DNA from: Tupaia tana
Lineage: Eukaryota; Chordata; Mammalia; Scandentia; Tupaiidae
Assembly: GCA_026018925.1 (NCBI GenBank)
Contig: JAKSZU010000016.1
Span: 76,828,059 to 76,892,058, forward strand
Length of the DNA: 64,000 nucleotides
Direction: 5' to 3'
Below, piece after piece: positions 42,285-52,902 of this stretch. The notes under the pieces were generated by a model that saw nothing but the letters and a program-made list of their open reading frames with translations, was not told the origin of the DNA and made no database searches. Position numbers and translations under genes: made by a program. The stretch's first letter is position 1. The number at the start of each line of letters is the position of its first letter.

Positions 42285-42524
42285 GGAGGATCCAGCAGTT
42301 GGCGTAATGGCTATGTCGCTGGGCTCCCATGTAGTTGACCACAGTTTGAGTCCTGGTCCTGGTGGCTTAAACTCACGCCGGGTGCATGTGAGTGTGTGCC
42401 CAAGATCCTGACAGGAGAATGTAGGAGAAGGGTTTGTGGTGTGGCCATCCCCTCTGGGGAGTGATTTCTTGCTTTCTGTCTCTGTCTCTCTCTTCTGTCT
42501 TTCTGGCGAGCACACATGCCCTAT

Positions 42525-42570
<46 letters not shown>
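42285..42570 (+). mobile_element. Family A long SINE, sense, with A tail
   Basis: 'gatccagcagttggcgtaat', 'gcccatgt'-type head text, 'cacgccgggtgcatgtgagt', 'gtgcccaagatcctgacagg', 'gagtgatttcttgctttctg' and 'gccctatagcaaaa', then an A tail of about 43 (42528-42570). Complete from head to tail; the long tail suggests a young copy. No clean TSD is seen. Confidence 0.93.
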
Positions 42571-42572
<2 letters not shown>

Positions 42573-42739
42573 GGAAAATGAACATTAGATTGGAAATCAG
42601 CAGTTTTTCTGCAATGTTGCAATGTATTTGTGTATTTTTTATTTATATGGTAGGAAATTAGATTTGGGGATAGTTTGGATGCACTATTATGTGTGTATTA
42701 TGGATAGAAGACAGTGCAATTTGTTTCAATCAAGATAAA

Positions 42740-42965
42740 GCACAATCTTTAATCAGAGATTTCTGGCTTTACTAGCTGTGTGATTTGGAGAAAATTACTT
42801 ACTCTTGCTGAACTTCAGTTTCTCATCTGTAAATTGAAAATAATAACAATAGCAATGAAGATCATAAAATAATCATCCTTCCTTTCTTGCAGGAATTAAT
42901 GCAGAAAAGTTGAATATTGAGCACTAAGAATGGTTTTTAGCATGTTGATAGATTTAATGAATAGC
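42740..42965 (+). mobile_element. MIR SINE, sense
   Basis: 'ctggctttactagctgtgtg', 'atttggagaaaattacttac' and 'cagtttctcatctgtaaatt', then the tail 'gaatattgagcactaagaat' are in MIR order. Confidence 0.88.
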
Positions 42966-43019
42966 AGAGACTATTTTATTCAAAGAATAATGTGTATCAG
43001 AGAAAATAATATAAATTTT

Positions 43020-43200
43020 GGAAAACTGAGACATAGGTTTCGATGCCAGCTTGGCCACTTACTAGCTGAGGAATCCCTGAGTAGTTTTGTTAGTTTTGCT
43101 GAGCCTTAGTTTTCTTATTCATACAATGGGTCATGGTGGAGCTAAACTGAAATAATGTGGGGAAAGAACTGAGGGAACATGCAAAAACACTGAGCATGTG
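43020..43200 (+). mobile_element. MIR SINE, sense
   Basis: 'ggtttcgatgccagcttggc', 'cacttactagctgaggaatc' and 'agccttagttttcttattca' give the MIR order. It is in tandem with the previous MIR. Confidence 0.85.
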
Positions 43201-43891
43201 GTCCATTCCTACCACCTCTTAACTTCACATCTTGTTGTCTAGAGGATTGGACCATGAGGATTTTGTTCCTAGCTCTGTTGTATTTTCTTATTTGGTTGCA
43301 ATCCATTCTGTCCTTCTGCTTCTCTGCTCTGTCCTGCAGGGATATATTTTGCCCAGGCTCTGGAATATTTCTCCCTCATTTCCTCCACCTTGAGGAATGT
43401 TTCTATGTAGCTCATGATGGACAGTCTCCCAAAGAACACTTGATTTCTGTTACATAGTCCCTACTGTGGGTCTACTCTTGTCAGACACCTCAGCTTCTGG
43501 GCTCTCATAAAATCACCTCCTTCTTCCCTCTGACCCTCGGATCTGAGTGGCTTCCTGTTTTTTCCTGTCTGGTGGTCATTCCAGTGTTTCTGTGTAACCA
43601 ATTTCCTGTATTAAATGAGCCCTGTTTGAAATACCTATAGTGGGATCTTGACCCGTTCAGCCACCTAATATTGTATAAATATTTAGTGCCTGAGCTTTTT
43701 CTACACGTACTCTTCACTTACCACTCCCTAAAAACCTTTAGATTTTTGTCAAGATAGTATATACATTTTATACCTCTTTATTTAATTCCATGACCCTTTT
43801 GTTTTGTTTTGTTTTTTAGCTACAGGAGAAAGCTGCTTCCTCTGTTATGTAAGATTGTCTATAGTTGTTGTATAAGCTCCTTTCTGAAATG
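43201..43891. other. Unassigned DNA
   Basis: No gene recognised. (GTTTT)n at 43800-43817. It may hold a diverged LTR but I cannot name it. Confidence 0.45.
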
Positions 43892-44124
43892 ATTACTCTG
43901 GGGCCAGTCAGTGGTGCAGGGAAAAGCCAGCTGAACCCACATGGGGAAAGTCCTGGCTCATATCACGGGACCTTTCTGAGCACACTGGGCATGCTTGTGT
44001 ATGCCTGTGATCCAGGCTGGCTGGGACAAGGGTGAACTGTGAGGTAAGAAACTTGTTGGGGATGCCTGTCTCTATCCCTTTCCCTCTTTCTCAAGAAATT
44101 AATAAACTTTAAAAAAAATTACTC
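43892..44124 (+). mobile_element. Family B SINE, sense, with TSD
   Basis: TSD 'attactc' at 43892-43898 and 44118-44124. Inside: 'ggggccagtcagtggtgcag', 'tgaacccacatggggaaagt', 'ctggctcatatcacgggac', 'cactgggcatgcttgtgtat', 'ctatccctttccctctttct' and the end 'aattaataaactttaaa'. Confidence 0.82.
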
Positions 44125-44269
44125 ATTTTGAACTTCAGAAATCCCCAGAATAAATATAATTTTATCTCTAAAATACATCTTCAATTACCAATCCATGTCC
44201 ATCAACTGTCCAAGACAGAGCAAGATGAACCCTGCACCTGCATAGGCCCAGGTGAGTGCTTCCTTAAAT

Positions 44270-44965
44270 TTTGTGCCCTAGACGCCTTGCTTACCTCATC
44301 CTAATCCCGATCTGGTCCCAAGTGCCATTGTCTCTCAGTTGTATAAGTGCAAATACCTCTAAACTGGTTTCTTCTGCCAGTTATCTTTTTTCTCTGTACT
44401 CTATTCTCCACTCCTCATCCAAAGAAAACTTCAAAAACAATCTAATCAGATACATTTCCCTGTGTGAACTGCCTCAGGGGCTAGCTGCTGCACTCAACAT
44501 CAACCCAAATCCATCCCCATGGTCTGTAAGGGACCATGATCTGGCAACTACTCCACCTTTGGTTTCCTCGTCTACTTCTCCTGTTGTCATCTTCACTCAG
44601 CCACATGAACCTTCCTCCTGTTCCTCAGATGGTCATGTCTTCTGTTTTAGAGCCTTTGTCTGAATCCCCATTTCCTGCATTGTAGTCTCATGCTCTTATG
44701 TGACTTCTTCCTCATGACTTCTAACACTAAGTAAACCTCTGCTCTCCCTACCACAGTGATCTCCGCAGTGTCACGCCATTGATTCCCTTTCTAGCAGTTA
44801 CCATCAACTATAGCTATCTTATTTCTTTATCTGCTTATTGGTGATATCATCCCACTAGAACATAAGCTTGTTAGGGCAGACATTACATCTGTCCTTTTGC
44901 TTCAGTGTTGCTAGCATTTACCGTATTGTCAGGAATGTCATAAACACTCAGGATTTGGGGGATGA
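44270..44965 (+). mobile_element. L2 3' region, sense, long
   Basis: 'ggtctgtaagggaccatgat', 'catcttcactcagccacatg', 'gttttagagcctttgtctga', 'ccactagaacataagcttgt', 'agggcagacattacatctgt' and 'gatgaatgtgcaaataaatg' track L2 for nearly 700 bp. A 130-codon frame at 44271-44663 lies in the decayed L2 ORF. Confidence 0.85.
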
Positions 44966-45350
44966 ATGTGCAAATAAATGAATGGATGAATACACAAATA
45001 CCTAAACACATAAATCACATAAATGGGCCCCTGAGGTCTCTGTAGATAGAGTTCAGTGATCTATAAACTTAGATGGGGAAAAATTACCTGTTTCCACTTA
45101 TAACTGAAATTTGTATTTCTTTTCATTTCAAGTGGTAGCAGCAAACCACAGTAATATTAGCAGTTCTCCATGTTTTTATTTTACCAAGAGAAATCACTTA
45201 CATATCTCAGAATACATGCAATGATATTAATAATAAAATTATTTTGAAACCACTGTAGTTAGTAGACAGCATAGGTTTTTTGATTTAGCACATAACATAT
45301 ATATGTGTTTATTTTTAAAAATTATGACTGTGCTTTAATTCATTTTCTTG
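44966..45350. other. Unassigned AT-rich DNA
   Basis: No gene or repeat recognised. Confidence 0.45.
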
Positions 45351-45613
45351 TAATCTGATGTATTTATTTATTTTTGGGAGATTTTTACTATAGTGTTCAT
45401 GCACTCTCCAGAGAGACAGAGAAAGTCAGAGAGACAGAAAGTGAGAAATCACCTCCCCCAGGGGTATGGCCACAATACAATCCCTTCTCCTTCATTCTTC
45501 TCTTGGGATTTTGGGCACACACACACACATGCCTGGCATGAGTTTTCCTGGACTAAGTGGGAGTCCAGCGATGTAACCATTATGCCATCTGCTGGTCCTA
45601 ATCTGATATATTT
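45351..45613 (-). mobile_element. Family A long SINE, antisense, with 15-bp TSD
   Basis: TSD 'taatctgatgtattt' (45351-45365) and 'taatctgatatattt' (45599-45613), one difference. Inside: 'agatttttactatagtgttc', 'agtgagaaatcacctccccc', 'gattttgggcacacacacac', then a head shortened by about 30 bases that lacks the B box ('gagttttcctggactaagtg'). Confidence 0.92.
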
Positions 45614-45819
45614 CATTTTAGTTATTTAACAACTTTGTCCTGAGAGGTAATCAGTAGGCTTCACCAGCTTGCCAAAGCAAACCTTGACTCATAAAATTCA
45701 TGATCCCTTGGAAAGAATGCATGACTCTTGTACTTTCATTTATTGAGGACCACCCTAAAAATAGATACATTATCCCCTTCACCCATTACTTACATCCCAC
45801 TTACACTTCAGTGTCCAGA

Positions 45820-45925
45820 CAGATTTTCCTCTAACAAATCTTTGCAGCGTTCAGTGGGCTCCCTCTCTTAGAAAGTGTAGAATTTATCCATACCTAATAA
45901 AGCCCTGATCCTGGGGAGCATTAAA
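45820..45925 (+). mobile_element. L2 fragment, sense
   Basis: 'cagcgttcagtgggctccct' and 'aataaagccctgatcctggg' resemble the L2 segment '…cccttcagtggctccccat… aaggcccttcatgatctggc'. Confidence 0.5.
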
Positions 45926-46029
45926 CCCAATTGTGAAGTAATATTTCACTTCCTGGGAGTTTATCTTGTTTTTCCAACTCACAGAGTCTTTCCATTACTC
46001 TCTAATTGTAATTAGTACCTAAATAAAGT

Positions 46030-46090
46030 ATGTATGTATATATGACAGATGGATGAATGGATGGAGGGTTGGATAGTTGGAAAAGATTAC
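46030..46090. repeat. GGAT/GATG-type low-complexity run
   Basis: 'gatggatgaatggatggagg' and flanks. Short, imperfect tetranucleotide repeats. Confidence 0.8.
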
Positions 46091-46140
46091 TGGGTGGGGT
46101 TGGAGAGATGGAGAGAAGTGATTGATGGGAAGGTGATACA

Positions 46141-46550
46141 TTATTTTCCTAAGGCTGCTAAACTTAGTTTTGCTAACTTGGTGGTTTAAAACAAAAGGAA
46201 TTTATTGTATCATAATTCTGGAGTTTAGAAGTTGTTGGCAAGACTGCTTTTTTTGAAGATTGTAAGGGAGGACCTTTCCCTGCCTCTTCTAACTTCTGGT
46301 GGTTCTCAGCAATTCTTGTTTTATAGATGTATCATTCTGATCTCTGTGTTCACTGCTGCATGGCCTTCTCTTTGTATGTGTCTCCATTTCCTCCTCTTGT
46401 TAGGACATCACTCATTATATTAGGGCCCACTGTATACCACATCTTAATTTAGCTAATTACATCTGCAAAGACCCTCTTTTCAAATAAGTTTACATTCTGA
46501 GGTTCTGGGTGAACATGAATTTGGGGGGACACTATTCAACCCAGAACAGG
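46141..46550 (-). mobile_element. MLT1-type (MaLR) solo LTR, antisense
   Basis: 'ttttcctaaggctgctaaac', 'aatttattgtatcataattc', 'gcatggccttctctttgtat', 'agctaattacatctgcaaag', 'accctcttttcaaataagtt' and 'ggggacactattcaaccc' match an MLT1/MST LTR in antisense. Confidence 0.85.
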
Positions 46551-46800
46551 CAGTTGGAAGGTTGAAGGTGTGGATGTATGGAGCAGTGGGAGGTGATTTA
46601 GTGTTGGGTAGAGAATTGAAAGGGAGGACCAGTGTGATTACAAGGGTGGAAGGATGAGTGGGTAAAGGAATTGTATGAATTGAATGGTAGATGAATGGTT
46701 TGAAAGGATGGGTAGAAAGATGTAATGTTGAGTGGACAGAAGGTGAAAAGTTGGATGAGTGTAAGGGTAAATGGGTGGAGATATGGATGATTGGTTGGTT
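46551..46800. repeat. Degenerate (GGATG/GAATGG)n region
   Basis: About 250 bases of purine/T-rich imperfect repeats such as 'gaaggatgagtgggtaaagg', probably a decayed (TGGA)n microsatellite. Minus frames here are low-complexity artefacts. Confidence 0.75.
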
Positions 46801-46801
46801 G

Positions 46802-46802
46802 G

Positions 46803-46849
<47 letters not shown>

Positions 46850-46892
46850 CACATAACTTATATATATATATACACATATATATATATATATG
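46802..46892. repeat. (AT)n with short interruptions
   Basis: Several (TA)n blocks separated by 'cat', 'gtat' and 'acacataactta'. Strongly self-complementary, prone to cruciforms and to length change. Confidence 0.95.
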
Positions 46893-47679
46893 GAATGATT
46901 AAGTTAATAATTTCTTCATTGTAGAATTCCTGGCATATATATTTATCTTGTCTGTATTACCTAACATGAAAAATTGCACTTAGGAAGCACTTATTAAATA
47001 TTCATTTTCTGATTTTCTCTGCATTTAGAAATGCTGCTCACTGGAATAGCTGTTGCCAGCTGTGAACTTCCAGGGACAAAAGGGTGTATGTGTGAGTTCA
47101 CTTAATGCAATGTCCAGTTTGGATCTTCATCTAGCTAGGGCAACTGTGAGAATGAAATTTCATGTTGGGTACAATTCCCGATGCTTAGAAACTAACACAT
47201 ATGTATAGACAACAGTATTTCATATCCCTATTATTATGCATTAAAAATCTCAAACCTGATGTCGCATACATATGCCTCAGACCTGCACAATTGCTCTCAT
47301 TATTTCGGGGGTTAATGTAGTGTTGGTGATTCTAGATTTTGACAAAATTAATTTCTGTTGAACATTTTATTTTATCTGCCTAAGGAAGAGCTTAGTTGAA
47401 TTTTAAAACATTCATTCCTTTGTCTATTTAAGAAATCATGTTTGCAGCACTCTTTTATTAGGGATTTTGCAGGTTGGTGCCAGATGGATTCACTTCATCA
47501 GATGCCAGAGATTTCAGATGTTTTGTCTGCTCAGAGCATCTTTTAGTGTTGGTCCAGATATGTATCTCTGGTACAAACTCAGAAGTCTTAGAGAAGTAGT
47601 CATATTGTTGTGTTTGAAACTTTCCCTTTTCACTTTAAAAGAAAAAGAATTTATAAATGCTGAAATATTACAGACATGA
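46893..47679. other. Unassigned DNA
   Basis: No gene recognised. 'cttaggaagcacttattaaa' near 46980 is a MIR/L2 tail-like piece. Confidence 0.45.
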
Positions 47680-48569
47680 AGAGAAGTACAGAGAATAAAA
47701 TAACAAACAGCCATGTACCAACCATTCTGATTTAGCAAATGTTAGCATTTTGTCACATTTATTTCAGATTTTTAAAATATAAATAAAGATGCTGTTAAAA
47801 CCTGCCATCCTCTTTTCATTCCCTTCTTTCCCTCATCACTAACCTGAAGTTGATAACTTTTTTCCGTATGTGCATGCAAACTTTAAGTGCATAAAGTATT
47901 GGAATAGTTTAAGTTTATTATAAACAATACTATATTATTTATATTCTTCAACAAATTATTTTTTACTCAGTATTATGTTACTGAGAGCCTTCTATGTATA
48001 AAAATATAGCTCTATTTGATTTAGCTATTTCATGGTACTAAATCTATTATACAGTAAACAAAAATTTTACTTCTCCATGAACTGAGTGATGGCACCAATG
48101 AAGCAGTGAATATTCTTGCTCAAGTGGGAGATTTTCCTCATGATATATACCTGTAAGACTTGCTGGGTCATAGGGTGCGGATATCTTTAATGTTACCTGA
48201 TTGCCAATTTGTTCTGCAAAATGACTGAGCCAATTTATGCTTCCACAGTAAAGAATGAAAGGTACAACTTTCTCATATTCTATTCAAGTCCTGGTGTTAT
48301 TAGTCTTGCTCATTTTTGTGTTTATGATAGGTGTGAAATGGAATCTTACTGTTGTTTTCAATTTGTATTTATCTTATTACTTGCAAAATCGAGCATATTT
48401 TCATGTTTATTGGCCATTAGGGTATTCTTTTCTATTGAGGTAATTATTTTTATTCTTTAGTTGTATATATATTTTTCTTTTTTGGTAAGTCATGGATGCT
48501 AATTTTTGAATCTATTAAGACTATTGCAGATTTTTATCCCATTCTGCAGCTTGTCTTTTAAAATCTTAT
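47680..48569 (-). mobile_element. Old L1M 3' UTR, antisense
   Basis: 'acattaatttcag'-type text is decayed, but 'aacctgaagttgataacttt', 'tgctgggtcatagggtgcgg', 'gataggtgtgaaatggaatc', 'tatcatcaatt'-like drift, 'catgtttattggccattagg' and 'gcagcttgtcttttaaaatc' give an old L1M (L1ME4/M5-like). The next L1 is inserted in it. Confidence 0.75.
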
Positions 48570-49714
48570 TTATTAATTTATAATTTAGGTTTTTACATTT
48601 AATCACTGTACCTCTTTACAGCATACAGAATAAATTTTCCCAGCATGAATATGTTGTATATTAGTCCAGTCAATATTACCATACACATTATCATCAACAG
48701 ATAATTTTCCATTTTTGTGTCCATTAATGTTTTGGTTGTTTTTTACACTTTGTGATTTCTTCCTTCTAGACTCCCATTGTCCACCCCCTATCACATTATC
48801 TCTAGTATCCACAGTTGCTTTCCATGCTTTTCCGATCTTTCAGTTTCTGCCAAAGAATGTAGACATTTGGTATATGTTAAGTGGCCTCTCTTTCATAGTC
48901 TGACTTGCTTAGCTTAGCATCAAATCTTCCATATTCATTCACTTTCTGTCAAATGCCCGGATCTAATTTTTTCATGACTAAGTTGTATTCAGTAGTGTAT
49001 ATGTGCCACATTTTTTCATTCCATTTGTGTTCTTGGACATTTGGGTTGATTCTATGTCTTAGCAATTGGAATAATGCTGCAATAAACATGAATGTGCAAG
49101 TGTTTTTCTGACTGAGTACACTCCTATCCTTTGGGTAGATACCCAGGAGTGGAATTGCTAGATCATATGGTAGATCTATTTGTAGGTCTTTGAGAAACCT
49201 CCATATTTTTCTCCACAGTGGCTTAGATTACATTCCTACCAACAATGTGGTTGGGCTCCCTTTTCACTGCAGGTTTGCCAATACTTATTATTATTATTTT
49301 TTAATCTTAGCCATTCTGACTGGGGTGAAGTGGTATCTCATGGTGGTTTTGATTTTTACCTCCCTTATGATAAGGGATGTTGAGCATTTTTTCATATACT
49401 TTTTGGCTATCTCTATGTCTTCCTTGGAGAATTGTCTGTTCATCTCATTTGCCTATCTTTTAATTGGATTGATCATTTTTTTGTGGGTAAGCAGCTTGAG
49501 CTTGCTTTTTGAATTTATGTATTTGGTCTCACCAATTCTTAATTTGTGGGAATTTATTAAACTTTTTCCTATTGTGTTTTTCTTTTTGCATCTTTCAAGA
49601 GAATCTATTCTCTACCCCAATGACAAAGATATTTTCTTTTCAATTTAAGGATGAATTCTTTTAGGTCTCACTTCTTGTTAGATTTCTGGATTTAGTGTTC
49701 TAATTTTAATTTTT
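48570..49714 (-). pseudogene. Lineage L1, ORF2 end and 3' UTR, antisense, inside older L1
   Basis: Its 3' UTR ('acatttaatcactgtacctc', 'tagtatccacagttgctttc', 'ccatattcattcactttctg') matches the L1 at 35.8 kb. Then 'gggtagatacccaggagtgg', 'ctgactggggtgaagtggta' and 'gataagggatgttgagcatt' are ORF2 C-terminal text. 5' truncated, with stops in every frame. Confidence 0.88.
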
Positions 49715-49955
49715 AAAAAGGATATTTGCATCACTAAGAGAATGGCTTATAATTTTTCTTTCATAAACTGTTCTAATCTGATTTTTATTAAATGTTTATA
49801 TTGTTTTCATAAAATAAATTGGGAAATTGTCTTAATATTCTGTTTCTCAAGATAATTTGCATGAATGTATTATTTAGTCAAATATTTGGTAAAACTATGC
49901 CATAAAGCTCTTTAGAATTGAGACTTGTATGGGTTAATTTTTTAGTACTATTTAT
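49715..49955 (-). mobile_element. Old L1M ORF2 fragment, antisense
   Basis: 'tttctttcataaactgttct' and 'gtcaaatatttggtaaaact' resemble the ORF2 reverse-transcriptase region of an old L1 ('aaatgtttggtaaaattcacc'). Probably the older element interrupted by the L1 at 48570-49714. Confidence 0.5.
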
Positions 49956-49964
49956 CCTTTCATT

Positions 49965-50150
49965 ATGTCTAGCACATCTTTCACAAGGCCTTTATCACCA
50001 GCTGTCCCTGCATGACACAAGTGCCCACCCCTGTTCCTGATTAGCAAGTATCATTTCTGTTCCCTTACGTAGATGGCGAGCACCTTGAGGCAGGGCCCCT
50101 GTCTTATTTCATTTAGATCCCTGCTGTTGAAAGCTCAGTGCCTGATCCCT
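49965..50150 (+). mobile_element. L2 3' end, sense
   Basis: 'cacaaggcctttatcaccag', 'agatggcgagcaccttgagg', 'cagggcccctgtcttatttc' and 'gctcagtgcctgatccctag' are L2 3' landmarks. Confidence 0.78.
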
Positions 50151-50164
50151 AGAAGGACTTAGGA

Positions 50165-50335
50165 AGAATGTGGAAAGGAGTCCAAGCTCTACAGTTATTC
50201 AGGTTCAAAACCCAGGTCTGCCAGGCTCTTAGATCTGGTCCCCGTGGCTCAACCTCTTCAGTCTTAAATGTAAAATGATGATAGCCACATCTACCTCAGG
50301 TCTTCAGTGAAAGATTAAACATGGTTGGTTCTTCA
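50165..50335 (+). mobile_element. MIR SINE, sense
   Basis: 'aggttcaaaacccaggtctg', 'gtggctcaacctcttcagtc' and 'ttaaatgtaaaatgatgata' follow MIR. Confidence 0.75.
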
Positions 50336-50689
50336 AAACGCAGTTTCCTTTTCTCCCCAAGTCTGAATGGGGAATAGTTTGAATTATCATGAAAATACAT
50401 CTATCACTAGAATTACCTTTTTGTTATTTTTCTCTTGCAGTGAGATTTAATAAACTCCCAAATTTCCTAATGACCTTGTTTCAGGCATGTGCACCATTGT
50501 CTTCTGACCACAATCCTTGTCCTTTAGGGACTTATCTTGACAGTTCATTATGATTCTGCAGTTTCTCTACTGAAGTCTTCAGTAAAACAGGTAGCTTGAG
50601 ATCATCAGCACAAACAAAAAGGCTCTTAAAGTATCTGACAGAGGTCTAAGAAGTGAAAATGCATCTTTTTGATGTCCAGTCTACTGCAA
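50336..50689. other. Unassigned DNA
   Basis: No gene or repeat recognised. Confidence 0.45.
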
Positions 50690-51065
50690 GTGCAATCTTA
50701 ATATAATACCTATCTAACTGTGTCACCCTTCTTCTTGAATATCTGAAATGGCCTCTGTGACTGACAAGAGAAGGCCACCTGGAAGGTTGGGCAGAATATG
50801 GTCAGTCTCTCTGCCCCATCTTCTGTGCCACCTGCTCAGTGTTGTGTATACATCTAGAATGTTCTCCTTTCCTTCATATTTTCTTACTTCTTTACTCTTG
50901 TTCACATCATACATTCTGCCTAGAATTCCCCTTTTCTTTGCAGACTCTCATGAAACCTGCAAAGTTCAATTCAAATGTCCATTCCCTTATATGTACCCTC
51001 AGTCACACTGATAAATACCCAAGGCAAAATTGATCTCTTCCAGCTTTATACACCTGGAGTGCTTA
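50690..51065 (+). mobile_element. L2 fragment, sense
   Basis: 'agaatgttctcctttccttc', 'tgcctagaattccccttttc' and 'gcaaagttcaattcaaatgt' follow L2 ('tgcctggaatgctcttcc … ctcagctcaaatgtcac'). Diverged. Confidence 0.6.
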
Positions 51066-51089
51066 AAAACTATCAATACTTTGAGTTAT

Positions 51090-51215
51090 TGCTCACGCAG
51101 TCATTTTTTCAGCAAAGTTTATTGAGCATGTACTATGGGCTAGACAGTGATCTGGACTCTAGGGATATACCTGTAAAATGGCAATGCCCCTGCACGCTTG
51201 GGAGTTTACTTTTTA
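51090..51215 (-). mobile_element. L2-like fragment, antisense
   Basis: 'agcaaagtttattgagcatg', 'tactatgggctagacagtga' and 'tctggactctagggatatac' match the antisense L2/MIR-type end. Confidence 0.6.
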
Positions 51216-51454
51216 CTGCTACTCTTTTATGAGTGTCCTTTCTACCACACACTGAGATCCATGCAAGACATTGCCTTGTTCCTGTCTGGTCCTTTTCACT
51301 GCTGACTACAGTAATTTGAACTGGGAGGTGGGAAGTCCATGGAGGAAAGACTATGCCCAAAGTACAGAATAGTTCTTGGAGACGGCAGGGTGAACGGTCA
51401 TGATGTAATAGTTGGAACTCTTGATGCTTTAAAACAAAACAAAACAAAACAAAA

Positions 51455-51712
51455 CTTGCTGTGGGAAATTTTCACTCACTAGAGAGAGAGAGAAAAATGA
51501 AAGAGAGAGAGGAGTAGAATGCAAACCCCCCTATCCCCCAGGAGTGATGGCCATGCCACAATATGCTTTCTTCTATTCCCCTCTCAGGATCCTAGGCATG
51601 CATGCACACATGCCCTGCATATTTCTCAAACCACTGGGTCTGGGACTTGAACAGCAGAGCCTGCCATGTGTGATCCAACTGCCTCAACCATCATGTCACT
51701 GGCTGGCCCTCA
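51455..51712 (-). mobile_element. Older family A SINE, antisense
   Basis: 'ttgctgtgggaaattttcac', a purine block, 'gtgatggccatgccacaata', 'gggtctgggacttgaacagc' and 'catgtcactggctggccc'. It is preceded by an (AAAAC)5 run at about 51431-51454. Confidence 0.82.
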
Positions 51713-51852
51713 CAATCTTTTATTATTTGACCAACTCTCTTGACTTTGTGGAAGATGAGAGGAAGTGCTCTGGCATTAAGCTGACTACATATGCATCTGT
51801 GTCCCACTGTTCAACTACCTGGAAATGTCTTGGCTCCTTATCTAATTATGAG

Positions 51853-52350
51853 TGTATCAGCTTCCTAGTGCTGCTATAACAAATGATCACAAACTTCTTC
51901 ACCTAAGTGGTACATGTCTTATGTAAGTTATATGTTTTGGAAGACAGCTGTCCCAAATAAATTTTATTGGTTAAATTAAAGGTATGTGAAACCTCGTGCT
52001 GAAAGATCTCCAGGGGCTGTGCTTCACTGGAAACCAGGGCAGGATCTGTTTCCATGCCTTTTTCAGCTCCCAGATACCACTCACATTCATTCTTTGGCTC
52101 TGGTTCCTTCCTTCATCTTCAAAGCTCTATGTAACTTCAAATCTCTCTCTCTCTGATTCTCCTACTTCCTTCTTGTAAGGATACTTGTGATTACATGGGC
52201 CAAAACAGATAACTCAAGATAGCCTCTCCATGTCAATATCCTTAATCGCGGCTGTAAAGTTTCTTTTGCCATGTAAGGAAACATATCCATAGGGTCCAGG
52301 AATTAAGACAAGGATGTACTTTGGAGAGAGGCATTATTCTGCCTCTAGGA
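51853..52350 (-). mobile_element. MLT1D-like solo LTR, antisense
   Basis: 'tgtatcagcttcctagtgct', 'gctataacaaatgatcacaa', 'ctcattcttg'-like drift, 'gatacttgtgattacatggg', 'ttgccatgtaaggaaacata' and 'ggcattattctgcctctagg' match the MLT1D-type antisense order. Confidence 0.85.
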
Positions 52351-52429
52351 AAGATGGTATGGTTTTAGGTGTGGTTATTAGAATGGCAATAACAGTAGCT
52401 TTTCCACCAGATTATTGGAAAGATTCCAG

Positions 52430-52900
52430 GAGATTCATTTATTCAGCAAATTTTAATCAAGTGCTTCTTATGAGCAAGGCACTGCTCAAGAAAGATGTAC
52501 AAAATGTCTTGCCCTCACAGAGCTTTCATCTTAATGAGGGAAGGCAGACAAATGAAATACTCAAGGAAATTATGTAAATGGGGACTTCAAAAAGGTTTGT
52601 GGGAAAGCAGAATTACAGTTTGAGTTTTTTCTGGTTCAAAAAATTTTGAAATCCATGCATGTTTTTTATAATGTACATTTCCATGAGCTTTCTGAAGACC
52701 CCTGATATTAGAGGGTGCTCAGTGTAATGGAGACAAATCAAGGAGGGAGGAGCTTGGGAAGGTTCTGGGCAATGTATTGCCTGCTTAAACAAGGTAGTCA
52801 CGCCGGGCCTCATGAAAAGGTGACTTTGAGATAATGAATATATAATGCTTAGCATGGTGCCTGGTGTAAAATACATACTCTTAAATGTAAGTTGAAAATA
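52430..52900 (-). mobile_element. L2-like repeat, antisense, split by a MITE
   Basis: Before the MITE: 'gattcatttattcagcaaat', 'gagcaaggcactgctcaaga', 'ccctcacagagctttcatct'. After it: 'agggtgctcagtgtaatgga', 'catgaaaaggtgactttgag', and a tail 'agcatggtgcctggtgtaaa'. The halves are in the order expected of one copy. Confidence 0.6.
52580..52702. mobile_element. Mariner-type MITE with terminal inverted repeats
   Basis: It starts 'ggggacttcaaaaaggtttg' and ends 'catgagctttctgaagacccc'-like; the reverse complement of the end is 'ggggtcttcagaaagctcat', so about 20-bp inverted repeats. The central 'ttttgaaatccatgcatg' is near-palindromic. Size (about 123 bp) and ends fit a non-autonomous Tc1/mariner. 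No TA duplication is readable. Confidence 0.75.
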
Positions 52901-52902
52901 AG

